Below, one piece after another: positions 8,143 to 16,675 of a DNA stretch of 64,000 nt; position 1 is the first letter of the stretch, and each line of letters opens with the position of its first letter. The stretch is from Chloroflexota bacterium (GTDB lineage Bacteria; Chloroflexota; Dormibacteria; Dormibacterales; Dormibacteraceae). The translations under genes and the position numbers were made by a program. The stretch spans positions 310,001 through 374,000 of the forward strand of contig VBIW01000035.1 in the NCBI GenBank assembly GCA_005880915.1, given 5' to 3'. The notes beneath the pieces were generated by a model. It had not been told where the DNA came from and did not search any database. It saw only the letters and a program-made list of their open reading frames with translations.

Positions 8143-8795
8143 CCGTAGTTGCCAGAGTCGCCCGCGTACTCGTGGTCGACGATCAGACCCTGTTCCGGAC
8201 AGGCTTGACCAGCCTTCTTGGCGAGGATGAGCGAGTCGAGGTCGTCGGGCAGGCGGTCGACGGCGCCGAGGCCGTCAAGCAGGCCGCAAAGCTGAAGCCC
8301 GACGTCGTGCTCATGGACATCAAGATGCCGAACGTCGACGGGATCGAGGCAACCCGGCAGATCGTCGAGCTGGTGCCGGGCATCAAGGTGCTGATTCTGA
8401 CCACGTTCGAGACCGACAGCCAGGTGATCCAGGCATTGAAGGCCGGGGCAAGCGGATATGTCCTCAAGGACTCCACGGCCGCTGCGATCGTCAGCAGCAT
8501 CGTGGCTGTGATGTCTGGGGAGAAGGTCATGGCAAGCGCGGTCGCGAACCGGGTGCTCGACATGCTCACGGGCACGGCGACTCCGAAGGAGTTCTACGAC
8601 GGGCTGACCAACCGGGAAATTGAGATCCTCAAGCTCCTGGCCAACGGGATGGCGAACAAGCAGATCGCTTACCGGCTGAAGATCAGCGAGAAGACTGTCC
8701 GCAACCATGTCAGCAACATGTACGAGAAGCTCGGCATCTACGACCGGTCGCAAGCGGTCCTCTACGCGGTGAAGAAAGGGCTGGTCGAGGTCTAG
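8139..8795 (+). CDS. NarL/LuxR-family response regulator paired with the kinase
   Basis: 218 residues, ATG 8139 on the stop of the histidine kinase (ATGA). The receiver domain is complete: VLVVDDQTLF acidic pair, DVVLMDIKMPNVDG phosphoacceptor Asp, LILTTFET Thr and GYVLKDS Lys. The LuxR HTH is LTNREIEILKLLANGMANKQIA with EKTVRNHVSNMYEKLGI. The length is normal for the family. Pairing with the upstream kinase follows from the overlap and from the matching NarL-type classes. Target genes are unknown; the acyltransferase 211 bp downstream is a possible one. Confidence 0.93.
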   Translation: MTVVARVARVLVVDDQTLFRTGLTSLLGEDERVEVVGQAVDGAEAVKQAAKLKPDVVLMDIKMPNVDGIEATRQIVELVPGIKVLILTTFETDSQVIQALKAGASGYVLKDSTAAAIVSSIVAVMSGEKVMASAVANRVLDMLTGTATPKEFYDGLTNREIEILKLLANGMANKQIAYRLKISEKTVRNHVSNMYEKLGIYDRSQAVLYAVKKGLVEV

Positions 8796-8855
8796 CCGGC
8801 CCGATCGCGGTCTCGTTGTCAACGATGTCCGGTGACCCGACGTACAGCGCTCCCC

Positions 8856-8875
8856 GCGCCTGATCGTTCAGGCGC
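8856..8875 (+). terminator. Stem-loop after the response regulator
   Basis: GCGCCTGA-TCGT-TCAGGCGC, a perfect 8-bp GC-rich stem with a tetraloop, sits 60 bp beyond the response regulator stop, within the 211-bp gap before the acyltransferase gene. No T-run follows, so it is either a weak terminator or an mRNA-stabilising end structure. Confidence 0.4.
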
Positions 8876-9006
8876 TGCCGGCCGCCATCGCCTCAGCGGT
8901 GCCGTGGCTGTCCTGGGAACCGCAACGCGCCTCAGGACCTAGCCAACGGGTCCTGGCGCTAGCGATGGACTGCGCTTAGACTCATCCCGCGATCGAAACG
9001 CAGCAC

Positions 9007-9717
9007 GTGGACAGCGCTCTATGGGCGCGAACGCGCGGCATGAGGCGGATGCGCGCCGCTCTGCAGTCCAGCCTCTTGTTCCCGGCCCTCTCGACCTTCT
9101 GTCAGCTCAGCGTCCGCGAACGCGACCGGCTAAATGCGCTCAACGGGCCGGCAGTATTTGTCGCCAATCACGTCAGCCCACTCGATGCCGTGGTCATGGC
9201 AGAGGCGCTGCCCGCTCGATACCGCCATCGCTCAGTCGTCGTCGCGGCCGCCGATTCCATCTTCAAGCGCAAATGGGAAGCGCGTCTGGCGCAGGTGACG
9301 GTCGATGCATTTCCGATCCCGCGCGGCGGTGGAGCGCGCGCGCACCTCGACTACCTCAAAGAGCTGTTGGGGAAGAACTGGTCGGTGATCATCTTTCCTG
9401 AAGGACGCTTGACGGTGACCGGCGCGATCGGCACCTTCCGCAAAGGCGCGGCGATCCTCGCGATGGACGCGGGAGTCCCAATCGTTCCGGCCTACGTCGA
9501 CGGCATGTACCAGGTGATGCCCCGATTCCGCCGGGTCCCGAGACCTGGCAGCGTAACGGTGACGTTTGGATCACCGACCACCGCTGGTGAAGGTGAGGAT
9601 TACGACCGATTCATCGCCAGGGCGGAATCGATGGTTCGTGCGCTGGCGGGGCCCAAAGGCGTCGATGTCGAGCCGGCGGGAGCATCACGCTCAGAGGGCC
9701 CGACCTACTGGTACTGA
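9007..9717 (+). CDS. 1-acyl-sn-glycerol-3-phosphate acyltransferase-like (PlsC family)
   Basis: 236 residues from GTG 9007. The acyltransferase motifs are in order: block I NHVSPLDAV (the family's NHxxxxD catalytic dyad, residues about 54-60), block III FPEGRLT (about 137) and block IV VPIVPAYVDG (about 158). Such enzymes transfer an acyl chain to lysophosphatidate on the cytoplasmic membrane face. There is no long N-terminal transmembrane anchor, only a weak hydrophobic stretch (SSLLFPALSTFC). Position between two signalling systems gives no functional clue, and other lysolipid acceptors are possible. Confidence 0.85.
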   Translation: MDSALWARTRGMRRMRAALQSSLLFPALSTFCQLSVRERDRLNALNGPAVFVANHVSPLDAVVMAEALPARYRHRSVVVAAADSIFKRKWEARLAQVTVDAFPIPRGGGARAHLDYLKELLGKNWSVIIFPEGRLTVTGAIGTFRKGAAILAMDAGVPIVPAYVDGMYQVMPRFRRVPRPGSVTVTFGSPTTAGEGEDYDRFIARAESMVRALAGPKGVDVEPAGASRSEGPTYWY

Positions 9718-9743
9718 GCAGCCCGACCGACCCAGGTCCGTTG

Positions 9744-9796
9744 CCGGAGCGTGATCGACTGAAAGGCCTCCACGGGCCTGAACGCGACCGCTCCGG
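9744..9796 (+). other. Long stem-loop between the acyltransferase and the hybrid kinase
   Basis: CCGGAGCG (9744-9751) pairs perfectly with CGCTCCGG (9789-9796). Inside it AGGCC (9764-9768) pairs with GGCCT (9775-9779). The nested structure lies 27 nt past the acyltransferase stop and ends 58 nt before the hybrid kinase start. There is no T-run. It could end the first transcript or shape the leader of the second. A GATAAT at 9835-9840, just before the kinase ATG, is a possible -10 box. Confidence 0.35.
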
Positions 9797-9854
9797 ATCT
9801 CGCCTTAGGGCGTTAATTCGGGAGTTTACGGCCCGATAATCCACCGGTACTAGC

Positions 9855-12482
9855 ATGCCGTCCGCCTCAGACGATGCACCTCCTCTGAAGCCGTTCCAGC
9901 CCCAGGGCCTCGTGCTCCGGGTCACACCCTTCATGAGCGCCGGGCTGATCGCACTGGTTGTCTTCTCCGATCCCACCTTCACCCGCCTCCCATGGGCCGA
10001 CGTGCTTGCAGTCGCGGTTGCCGCCGCGGTCATCGCGGCGGCTTTGGCGCCGATCAACTGGGACCGGCTGCCCCGACTGACAATCGCTGCGCCCCTGGTG
10101 CTTGGGCTGCTCCTCGCCCTGGGAGCGACTTTCACCCAGGGCTCGCCCGTCTCGTTGGCCGCGGCCGTGGTCGGGGTCGTGGTGATCGTTGGGATCTACG
10201 CAGCGCCCTGGGACAGGCTTCCGCGCTGGGTTCACGAACTACCGGTGTTCGGCGGGATCGCCGCGGTGTTCGTAATCCAGGCGATCGTCACCGCACCCGG
10301 CTATGCAGTTGCGCCTGTGCTCCTTGTCTTCCCGCTGTACCTCACCACCGTTCTGTTCGCCGCCCTGTATCACACCCGAAACGAGGTCTGGGCAGCGACC
10401 GTGCTGGCCTCGGTCGGGATTGTGGTCCTGTCCTTGACTGGGGGTGCGAAACCCGGACAGCCCGCAAGCTCGATTCTCGTGGTTGCCGTCCTGTGGGTGG
10501 TCGTGCTCACCGTGCACCATGTCGTCGCTGAACGCTCGAGGTCCGAAGAACGAACCAAGGCCGTCAACGAACAGCTGGTGGGATCCCAGGCTCGCTTGCA
10601 AGCGATTGTCGATACTTCACTCAACGCAATAGTTGGCATGGATGAGATGGGCCGGATCTCAGACTGGAATCCACAAGCGGAAGTAACGTTCGGCTGGACT
10701 CGAGACGAGGTTCTGGGCAAGGTTCTGGCCGATACGATCATTCCCGAGACGTACCGCGAGGCACATCGAGCCGGCCTCGCTCGATACCTGGCCAGGGGAG
10801 ACGCCCCGGTGTTGGGCAAGGTCCTGGAGCTTACCGCGCTGGATCGGTCAGGCCGTGAATTTCCGGTGGAGCTGGCGATCGCGAGAGCTTCGGGGGAGGA
10901 CGACGAGGCGCGGTTCGTCGCCTTTGTGCGGGATATCGCCACGCGCAAGCGGGCCGAGGATGCAATCAAGGACCTCAACGACGAGCTCCAGGTCGCGAAC
11001 AAGCACAAGAGCGAGTTCCTGGCCAACATGAGCCACGAGCTTCGAACGCCGCTCAACGCGATCCTCGGCTTCTCCCAACTGATGCTTGACGACAACACCG
11101 GCAAATACGACGACGTGACCCGAAACAAGTTCCTGAACCAGGTCAACACAAGTGGCCGCCATCTCCTGGCCTTGATCAATGACGTCCTCGACCTATCGAA
11201 AGTCGAGGCCGGCCATATGGTGCTGAACGTCGAGATGGTCTCGATAGTCGATGTCGTCGCTCAAACCATGAACACGATCGACCCTATCGCCAAAAAGAAG
11301 GGAGTGCGTGTGGAGTCGCATGTCGAAGAAGGCGGCCAGCTGCAAGCGGACGCGGGCAAGCTGGCCCAGATGCTGCTCAACCTCGTTTCCAACGGGGTCA
11401 AGTTCACACCCGAGGGAGGTACCGTCACGATTCGCGCCCGACGCGATGTGAAAACTGTCGAGATCTCGGTGTCTGACACCGGTATCGGAATCGCCCAGTC
11501 CGACTTCGAACGGCTCTTCAAGGAATTCCAGCAGCTCGACACGCGGGCGGGCCGCCTACAGGAGGGAACTGGTCTCGGGCTCGCGCTCACCAAACGTCTG
11601 GCGACGCTGCACGGCGGCGACATCCGCGTTTCCAGCAAGCTCGGCGAGGGAAGTGTTTTCACGATCGTGGTGCCGGTCCAGCAGCAGCTTGGCGGTACGT
11701 CGGCCCCGCCGATGCGTCCTCCAGCCAACGGGGCGCGGCCAACCGTGCTCGTCGTCGAGGACGACCACCAAACCGCGGACCTCCTGGTCAGGCAGCTTGA
11801 AAACGGCGGCTTCCACGGCGTGATAGCCGCCGATGGCGTCGACGCAGTGGCCAAGGCGCGGGACCTGCACCCGATCGCGATCACCCTGGACATCCTCATG
11901 CCAGGAATCGACGGCTGGGATGTGCTGGCGCGGCTCAAGAATGATGAGGCCACCCGTGACATTCCGGTCGTCGTCGTCAGCGTCGTCGACAAGCCGGAGC
12001 TTGGCCGCGCGCTGGGAGCGATCGACTATTTCGTCAAGCCTGTCGATGGGAAGGCGCTTCTTGCCCGCCTGGCCGGCTACAGCTTCTCGAGTAAGGTGGC
12101 GGCCGAGGAAACTCGCGTCCTCGTCATCGATGATGAGCCGGCCAACCTCATGTGGTTGGAGAGCATCCTCAAGCCGGCGGGATTTTCGGTGCAGTCGGCC
12201 GGCGGCGGTCAGGAAGGTATCGAGCGGGCGCAGACCAGTCGACCGGACCTCATCTTGCTCGACCTGATGATGCCGGGAGTCAACGGTTTCGATGTCGTGG
12301 CGGCGCTCGATGCCGACGAATCGACGAGGTCGATCCCGATCATGATCCTCACTGGCAAGGACCTGACTGAAGACGACAAGCGCCAGCTGAACGGCCACGC
12401 GAAGGCGATCCTGGCGCGTGGCTCGACCGGCGCCACCGATCTCCTCGGTTGGCTCGACCGGCTGGTGGCGACAAAGCCCTAG
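9855..12482 (+). CDS. Membrane hybrid sensor histidine kinase with PAS and two receivers
   Basis: 875 residues. About eight hydrophobic helices occupy residues 25-240. A PAS domain follows (about 245-370; AIVGMDEMGRISDWNPQAE), then HisKA with phospho-acceptor His394 (NMSHELRTPLNAIL), HATPase_c (about 495-612; NLVSNGVKFTPEG, SDTGIGI, GTGLGLAL) and two receivers. REC1 holds phosphoacceptor Asp679 (LDILMPGIDGWD) with its Lys in DYFVKPVD. REC2 holds Asp803 (LLDLMMPGVNGFD), but its usual Lys-Pro is replaced by Arg-Gly (ILARGS). This is a phosphorelay sensor. No HPt protein is seen nearby. It ends back to back with the flavoprotein gene, the two stop codons adjoining as TAGCTA. Confidence 0.93.
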   Translation: MPSASDDAPPLKPFQPQGLVLRVTPFMSAGLIALVVFSDPTFTRLPWADVLAVAVAAAVIAAALAPINWDRLPRLTIAAPLVLGLLLALGATFTQGSPVSLAAAVVGVVVIVGIYAAPWDRLPRWVHELPVFGGIAAVFVIQAIVTAPGYAVAPVLLVFPLYLTTVLFAALYHTRNEVWAATVLASVGIVVLSLTGGAKPGQPASSILVVAVLWVVVLTVHHVVAERSRSEERTKAVNEQLVGSQARLQAIVDTSLNAIVGMDEMGRISDWNPQAEVTFGWTRDEVLGKVLADTIIPETYREAHRAGLARYLARGDAPVLGKVLELTALDRSGREFPVELAIARASGEDDEARFVAFVRDIATRKRAEDAIKDLNDELQVANKHKSEFLANMSHELRTPLNAILGFSQLMLDDNTGKYDDVTRNKFLNQVNTSGRHLLALINDVLDLSKVEAGHMVLNVEMVSIVDVVAQTMNTIDPIAKKKGVRVESHVEEGGQLQADAGKLAQMLLNLVSNGVKFTPEGGTVTIRARRDVKTVEISVSDTGIGIAQSDFERLFKEFQQLDTRAGRLQEGTGLGLALTKRLATLHGGDIRVSSKLGEGSVFTIVVPVQQQLGGTSAPPMRPPANGARPTVLVVEDDHQTADLLVRQLENGGFHGVIAADGVDAVAKARDLHPIAITLDILMPGIDGWDVLARLKNDEATRDIPVVVVSVVDKPELGRALGAIDYFVKPVDGKALLARLAGYSFSSKVAAEETRVLVIDDEPANLMWLESILKPAGFSVQSAGGGQEGIERAQTSRPDLILLDLMMPGVNGFDVVAALDADESTRSIPIMILTGKDLTEDDKRQLNGHAKAILARGSTGATDLLGWLDRLVATKP

Positions 12483-13679
12483 CTACAGATCTCTCAGGTC
12501 GCGGTCTTCGTCGACAAGGGCACGCTCGTCCGGCCGCGACTGCTTGGCGATCAGGCGCCCGGCTGTCGCCATTTCGTCATCGAGGTCCAGCTCCGGATCG
12601 CCGCCCCGATTGAGCCCGACCGCCGCCCGCAGCACATCCTGCGCCAGGTAGAAGCCGATGAGCTTGCGGTCGCGTACCGAACCACGCACGATGAAGCGGT
12701 CCCATTCGCGAACGTGGCCGACGTACTCCAGCTTGTGCTCGTACTGGTCCGACCAGAACGTATGGACGTATCCGTAAGCGGCTTGCGAGCCAAGCATCGA
12801 CCTGGCCGCGGCCGCGCCGTGTTTCTCGGCGTTGTTGTAGTGCTCGACGCGGATCCGGCCGAACAGCGGGTGCATGTGGTTGGCCACGTCGCCGGCGGCG
12901 AATATTCCGGCCACGCTGGTCCTGCACATCGCGTCGACAAGGATGCCGTTATCCATCGCCATCTCTTTGCCCTGCAACATGCCCACAGTCGGCCGAATGC
13001 CGATGGCTACAACTGCCAGATCGCAGTCCAGCTCGCGTCCGTTCCTTGTGACAGCGCGTTCGACCCGGCCGGCGCCCTCGAAGCGAACCACCTCGTCGCC
13101 GGTCACGAGCTCGACCCCTGCGTCGCGATGGATGCCGGCCATGACCTCGCCCATCTCCTGGCCGAGGACGGATTCGAGCGGAGCGGCCCCTGGCAGGACA
13201 GCGCTGACGTGGAGGCCCATCTGGGTCAACGAGGCAGTGACCTCGGAACCGATGAACCCCATGCCAACCACGACGCTGCGCGCACCCGGCCGTGCGGCTT
13301 GCTTGATCGCGTCGCAGTCGGCCACCGTCCGGAGCCGAAAGACCCCGGGCAGGTCTGCACCGAGGACCTCCAGGCGTCTGTTCTCGCCGCCCGTCGTGAT
13401 CAGCAGCTTTTCATACGCGATTGACTTGCCCCTGTCCAGCTCGACCAGCTGCGATCTGATGTCGACACGAGTTGCGGTGGCGTTCACCCGCTCGACGTGG
13501 TTTTCCTCGTACCAGCTCTCGGGTTTGACGAGCCACCCCGAGAGCTCCTCCTCACCGCGCAGATATGTCTTGGAAAGAGGCGGGCGCCCAAAGGGCGGAG
13601 TCGGCTCGTGGCCGATCAGAACAATGCGACCGGCATAACCCTCCTCGCGCAGGGTCTTGGCGGCGACGCCCCCGGACAT
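12483..13679 (-). CDS. FAD-dependent NAD(P)H oxidoreductase (ferredoxin-reductase-like), start unclear
   Basis: 398 residues from ATG 13679, but this ATG lies inside the first dinucleotide-binding motif. The frame reads on upstream as FAILGSGMSGGVAAKTL, so the true protein begins at least 7 residues earlier (coding to about 13700). No in-frame ATG, GTG, TTG or CTG exists for about 100 bp above it. The CBS gene ends with an ATGA whose ATG is in another frame and stops after three codons. This suggests an indel or sequencing error near 13710, or a rare start. Other domains: NAD motif VVVGMGFIGSEVTASL, FAD motif GIFAAGDVA and a reductase C-terminal domain. The family moves electrons from NAD(P)H to ferredoxin or rubredoxin. 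Confidence 0.85.
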   Translation of the reverse strand: MSGGVAAKTLREEGYAGRIVLIGHEPTPPFGRPPLSKTYLRGEEELSGWLVKPESWYEENHVERVNATATRVDIRSQLVELDRGKSIAYEKLLITTGGENRRLEVLGADLPGVFRLRTVADCDAIKQAARPGARSVVVGMGFIGSEVTASLTQMGLHVSAVLPGAAPLESVLGQEMGEVMAGIHRDAGVELVTGDEVVRFEGAGRVERAVTRNGRELDCDLAVVAIGIRPTVGMLQGKEMAMDNGILVDAMCRTSVAGIFAAGDVANHMHPLFGRIRVEHYNNAEKHGAAAARSMLGSQAAYGYVHTFWSDQYEHKLEYVGHVREWDRFIVRGSVRDRKLIGFYLAQDVLRAAVGLNRGGDPELDLDDEMATAGRLIAKQSRPDERALVDEDRDLRDL

Positions 13680-13725
13680 TCCCGAGCCGAGGATGGCAAA
13701 CGTGCCGTTTGACGTGCTTATCGTG

Positions 13726-14115
13726 TCATCCGTCGCTGCCCTGTTCGAGGACCGCGACCAGGTTGCGAGCCGACACCAGGCCGATGGCCTTTCCCGATTT
13801 GTTGACCACCGGGAGATGCCTTACGCCCAGTCGCATCATCTTGACCGCCACCATCGCGACCTCTTCATCGGCATCGACCGTCGCCGGATCCGCAGTCATC
13901 ACGAGGTCCGATCTCGCTTGCTGCGGGTCGAGCCCGTCCGCGATGGCCCGAACCAGATCCCTCTCCGTGATGATCCCGACAAGGCGGTCCTCAGACATGA
14001 CCGCCACGCAATCCAGGTCGCCCGTCCGCATGCGCCGAGCCACCTCGGCAACCGATGTCTCAGGACCGACGGACAGCAGCTGTCCCGGCGGCAGATCCCT
14101 GACCTTCACGATCAC
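13726..14115 (-). CDS. CBS-domain pair protein
   Basis: 129 residues from GTG 14115, overlapping the PPK2 stop as GTGA. It is two CBS motifs and nothing else: residues about 8-62 (LSVGPETSVAEVARRM ... LVGIITERDLVRAI) and 72-126 (PATVDADEEVAMVAVKMM ... AIGLVSARNLVAVL). CBS pairs bind adenine nucleotides (AMP, ATP, c-di-AMP, NAD) and act as energy sensors. Lying directly behind polyphosphate kinase 2, which interconverts ADP/ATP and polyphosphate, it may report on adenylate state for that enzyme or for the flavoprotein behind it. That role is inference. Confidence 0.88.
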   Translation of the reverse strand: MIVKVRDLPPGQLLSVGPETSVAEVARRMRTGDLDCVAVMSEDRLVGIITERDLVRAIADGLDPQQARSDLVMTADPATVDADEEVAMVAVKMMRLGVRHLPVVNKSGKAIGLVSARNLVAVLEQGSDG

Positions 14116-14948
14116 TCCACCTCGTATTTCATGGGAACCATTCGCTGCGAGCTCTTCGGAGGCCGGTTGTAGCTGCGCTTTTGGCGAGGGGGCAGCTTGA
14201 TGTCCTCATGAGGAACCTCCTCATGGGGGATCAAGGACAGGAAATGGCTCATCAGGTTGAGATGGGCAGCCCGCTTGTTGTCCGTCTCAACCACGTGCCA
14301 CGGAGCCTCCTTGATGTCGCAGAACGAAAACATCTGGTCCTTCGCCTCTGAGTAATCGACCCACCTTGCGCGGGCCTGGAGGTCCATTGGGCTGAGCTTC
14401 CAGCGCTTGCTCGGATCGTTGATTCGACCGAGGAACCGGCGCTCCTGCTCTTCGTCGCTGACCGACAGCCAGTACTTGATGAGAACGATTCCTGAGCGGA
14501 CGAGCATGCGCTCGAATTGCGGGCACGTCCGCATGAACTCGTCGTATTCCTCGTCAGTGCAGAAGCCCATGACCCGCTCCACACCGGCGCGGTTGTACCA
14601 GCTACGGTCGAAAAGGACCATCTCGCCGGCTGACGGCAAATGCGTTATGTACCGCTGGAAGTACCACTGGGTCCGCTCCCGCTCAGTCGGAGCTGGAAGC
14701 GCGACGACCCGAACGTAGCGAGGGTTCAACAAGGCGGTCATCCGCTTGATGACTCCGCCCTTGCCGGCGGTGTCTCTACCCTCGAACAGGACCACCACCC
14801 GCAAGCCGCGATGCCGGACCCACTCCTCGAGCTGGACCAGGTCCACCTGGAGGCGGCGAAGCTCTTTGTCGTAGTCCTTGCGCGAAAGGACCGCCTTTCG
14901 GGAGGGCTTGTCCACCTTCTTCTGCTTTGGCTTGCCGGCGTGCGCCAT
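14112..14948 (-). CDS. ppk2: Polyphosphate kinase 2 (PPK2)
   Basis: 278 residues from ATG 14948 (MAHAGKPKQKK); an in-frame ATG at 14969 adds seven residues with no support. The PPK2 P-loop fold shows Walker A EGRDTAGKGG (residues 56-65), the lid-region Arg-rich helix (about 91-101) and Walker B FDRSWYNRAGVE (from 113). The length matches class I PPK2, which transfers phosphate between polyphosphate and nucleoside diphosphates, usually making ATP or GTP from polyphosphate. It follows the aldo/keto reductase by 36 bp and is coupled to the CBS protein. Confidence 0.92.
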   Translation of the reverse strand: MAHAGKPKQKKVDKPSRKAVLSRKDYDKELRRLQVDLVQLEEWVRHRGLRVVVLFEGRDTAGKGGVIKRMTALLNPRYVRVVALPAPTERERTQWYFQRYITHLPSAGEMVLFDRSWYNRAGVERVMGFCTDEEYDEFMRTCPQFERMLVRSGIVLIKYWLSVSDEEQERRFLGRINDPSKRWKLSPMDLQARARWVDYSEAKDQMFSFCDIKEAPWHVVETDNKRAAHLNLMSHFLSLIPHEEVPHEDIKLPPRQKRSYNRPPKSSQRMVPMKYEVE

Positions 14949-14984
14949 CTGGCAGGTGCACTGTAGCAAGCGCCCGGCGGCGCC

Positions 14985-15734
14985 TCAACGAAGCGCTTCG
15001 AACTCTGCGTCGGAGAGCTCGATGCTCAACGCGGCGAGGTTTTCCTTCACGTGCGCCGGCGACAGCGTGCCGGGGATCGGCAGCATGACCGGCGAGCGCC
15101 GCAGTAGCCACGCGAGAGCGATCTGCTGCGGCGTGGCGCGGCGTCGGTTCGCGATCTCGGTCACCGCCGCGCTTTCCGCTCCTCGAAGCGGAACGTAGGG
15201 AACGAAGATGATCTCCTCGGCGGTGCAGTAGTCGACGACTACGTCATATTTGCGCAGGGAAAGGCTGTAGGCGTTCTGGACCGCGGCGATGGAGACGACC
15301 TTCCGCGCTCGCTCGATCTGGTCGACGTCGACATTCGAGAGGCCGATGCGGCGGATCTTGCCGCGGTCCTGGTACTCCTTGATTGCGGCGATGCTCGCCT
15401 CGAGCGGAATCGCCGGGTCGACCCGGTGCAGGTAATAGAGCGGGATGGTATCGGTCTGCAGGCGGGTAAGGCTCAGCTCGATCTCGTCCCGGAGGGCCTC
15501 TGGACGGCCGCTTCCCAGGCCGCCTTTGGTGGCCACGATGCAGTTGCCGGGGATGGGAGAGAGCGCCTCGCCGATCGTCTCTTCGCTCTGGCCGCCGGTA
15601 TAGGTGTGCGCGGTGTCGATCATCTGCAAGCCGGCTTCAACCGCCGCCTTGATCAGTTCGACGCCTTCCCGCATTTTGGTGAGCCGGTTCGTTCCGAGCC
15701 CGATGCGAGTCACCTCGATGTCGCCGAACCTCAT
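14985..15734 (-). CDS. Aldo/keto reductase
   Basis: 249 residues from ATG 15734, preferred over ATG 15749 because AAGGAG lies six bases before it. The (beta/alpha)8 reductase tetrad is complete: Asp40, Tyr45, Lys70 and His103 (MIDTAHTY; VATKGG; YYLHRVD). The NADPH-binding region near the C-terminus (IPGTLSPAHVKENL) is also present. It reduces a carbonyl with NADPH. It follows the shikimate-dehydrogenase-like gene by 33 bp in the sugar-transport gene run, so a sugar-derived substrate is likely but not shown. The length is slightly short for the family (about 280-320). Confidence 0.87.
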   Translation of the reverse strand: MRFGDIEVTRIGLGTNRLTKMREGVELIKAAVEAGLQMIDTAHTYTGGQSEETIGEALSPIPGNCIVATKGGLGSGRPEALRDEIELSLTRLQTDTIPLYYLHRVDPAIPLEASIAAIKEYQDRGKIRRIGLSNVDVDQIERARKVVSIAAVQNAYSLSLRKYDVVVDYCTAEEIIFVPYVPLRGAESAAVTEIANRRRATPQQIALAWLLRRSPVMLPIPGTLSPAHVKENLAALSIELSDAEFEALR

Positions 15735-15767
15735 GGCATGCTCCTTCATGACGCTCGCGCGCGTCCT

Positions 15768-16673
15768 CTATCTATGCGGGGGCCGCTCAGGTTCCGAGAT
15801 CGCGGCGAGGCGGGCCACCTTCGCGCCATCGATATCGATCTCGAAAACGTGCTCCATGACCACCGCCCAACCGTGGATGAAATACCTCCACCCATCTTCG
15901 ACGTGCAGATGCCTTCCCTCCCGCTGCCGCATCGCCTGATCCAGGAATTCGAGGTCTCCTCGGTAGTTGAGCTCCCACGCGTAGCCTGCCTCGGGAAATT
16001 GCCCGGCGTCGGTGATCGGGGACCCTGGCGTGTCCTTGCCCATCCCGGTGGCGTTGATGACCAGAGAACCTGGCGGCAGCTCCCCGATCAACCGGTCATT
16101 TGAGCGGGGATCGCTGTTCTCGACGTAGCGGACATGGGTGGCGCCGCCGAGCCTGGCGTGGATTTCGCGCATGGCCGCGAGCCGGCCGGCCGACCGGTTG
16201 ACAACCGTGATGCGCGAAACAGCCTGCCGCTGGATCAGGTTGACCGTGATCGCGACGGCGGAACCCCCTCCGCCGAGGCACAGGACCTCGCCCCGGCCTT
16301 CCTCCGGATAGAACTCGCCCAGCGCGCGGCCGGACGAGATCGGGTCGGTCGCGAACGCCACCAGCTGCCCCTCACGTTTGGCGAGGCATGACGTCTCCCC
16401 GCACAGCAGCGCGTATTGGTCGACGGCGTCGAACATGTCACGGCACGCGTCGAAGAGATCGATCTTGTGGGTGGTGACGAGAGCTCCGCGTTCCTGCGGG
16501 TCACTCTTGATCCGTCCGACCGCCTCCCGGTAGCGCGCGGCTCCGGCGTGGATCGGCAGGTCGCATCCCACCAACCGGACGTCGCCCAGGTCGAGCTCTC
16601 GAGCCCAGGCTGGAAACAGCCGCGCCGCTGCTGACTGGCCGGTGGTAATGCCGATGAACGTGAATGTTTGCAG
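15768..16673 (-). CDS. Shikimate 5-dehydrogenase-like protein (AroE family), probable CTG start
   Basis: About 301 residues. The N-terminal substrate domain reads TFIGITTGQS ... LVGCDLPIHAGAARY. A Rossmann domain follows with LCLGGGGSAVAITVNLI, VNRSAGRLAAM and ATGMGKDTPGSPI. The first ATG/GTG/TTG (GTG 16574) would delete the conserved FIGITTGQS region. The in-frame frame is open up to CTG 16673, which begins 2 nt past the permease stop, so termination-reinitiation at CTG is the simplest reading. AroE proper reduces 3-dehydroshikimate. This copy sits in a sugar ABC transporter operon, with no other aromatic-pathway gene near, so its substrate may be a sugar acid or quinate-like compound. Confidence 0.75.
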   Translation of the reverse strand: MQTFTFIGITTGQSAAARLFPAWARELDLGDVRLVGCDLPIHAGAARYREAVGRIKSDPQERGALVTTHKIDLFDACRDMFDAVDQYALLCGETSCLAKREGQLVAFATDPISSGRALGEFYPEEGRGEVLCLGGGGSAVAITVNLIQRQAVSRITVVNRSAGRLAAMREIHARLGGATHVRYVENSDPRSNDRLIGELPPGSLVINATGMGKDTPGSPITDAGQFPEAGYAWELNYRGDLEFLDQAMRQREGRHLHVEDGWRYFIHGWAVVMEHVFEIDIDGAKVARLAAISEPERPPHR

Positions 16674-16675
16674 CG

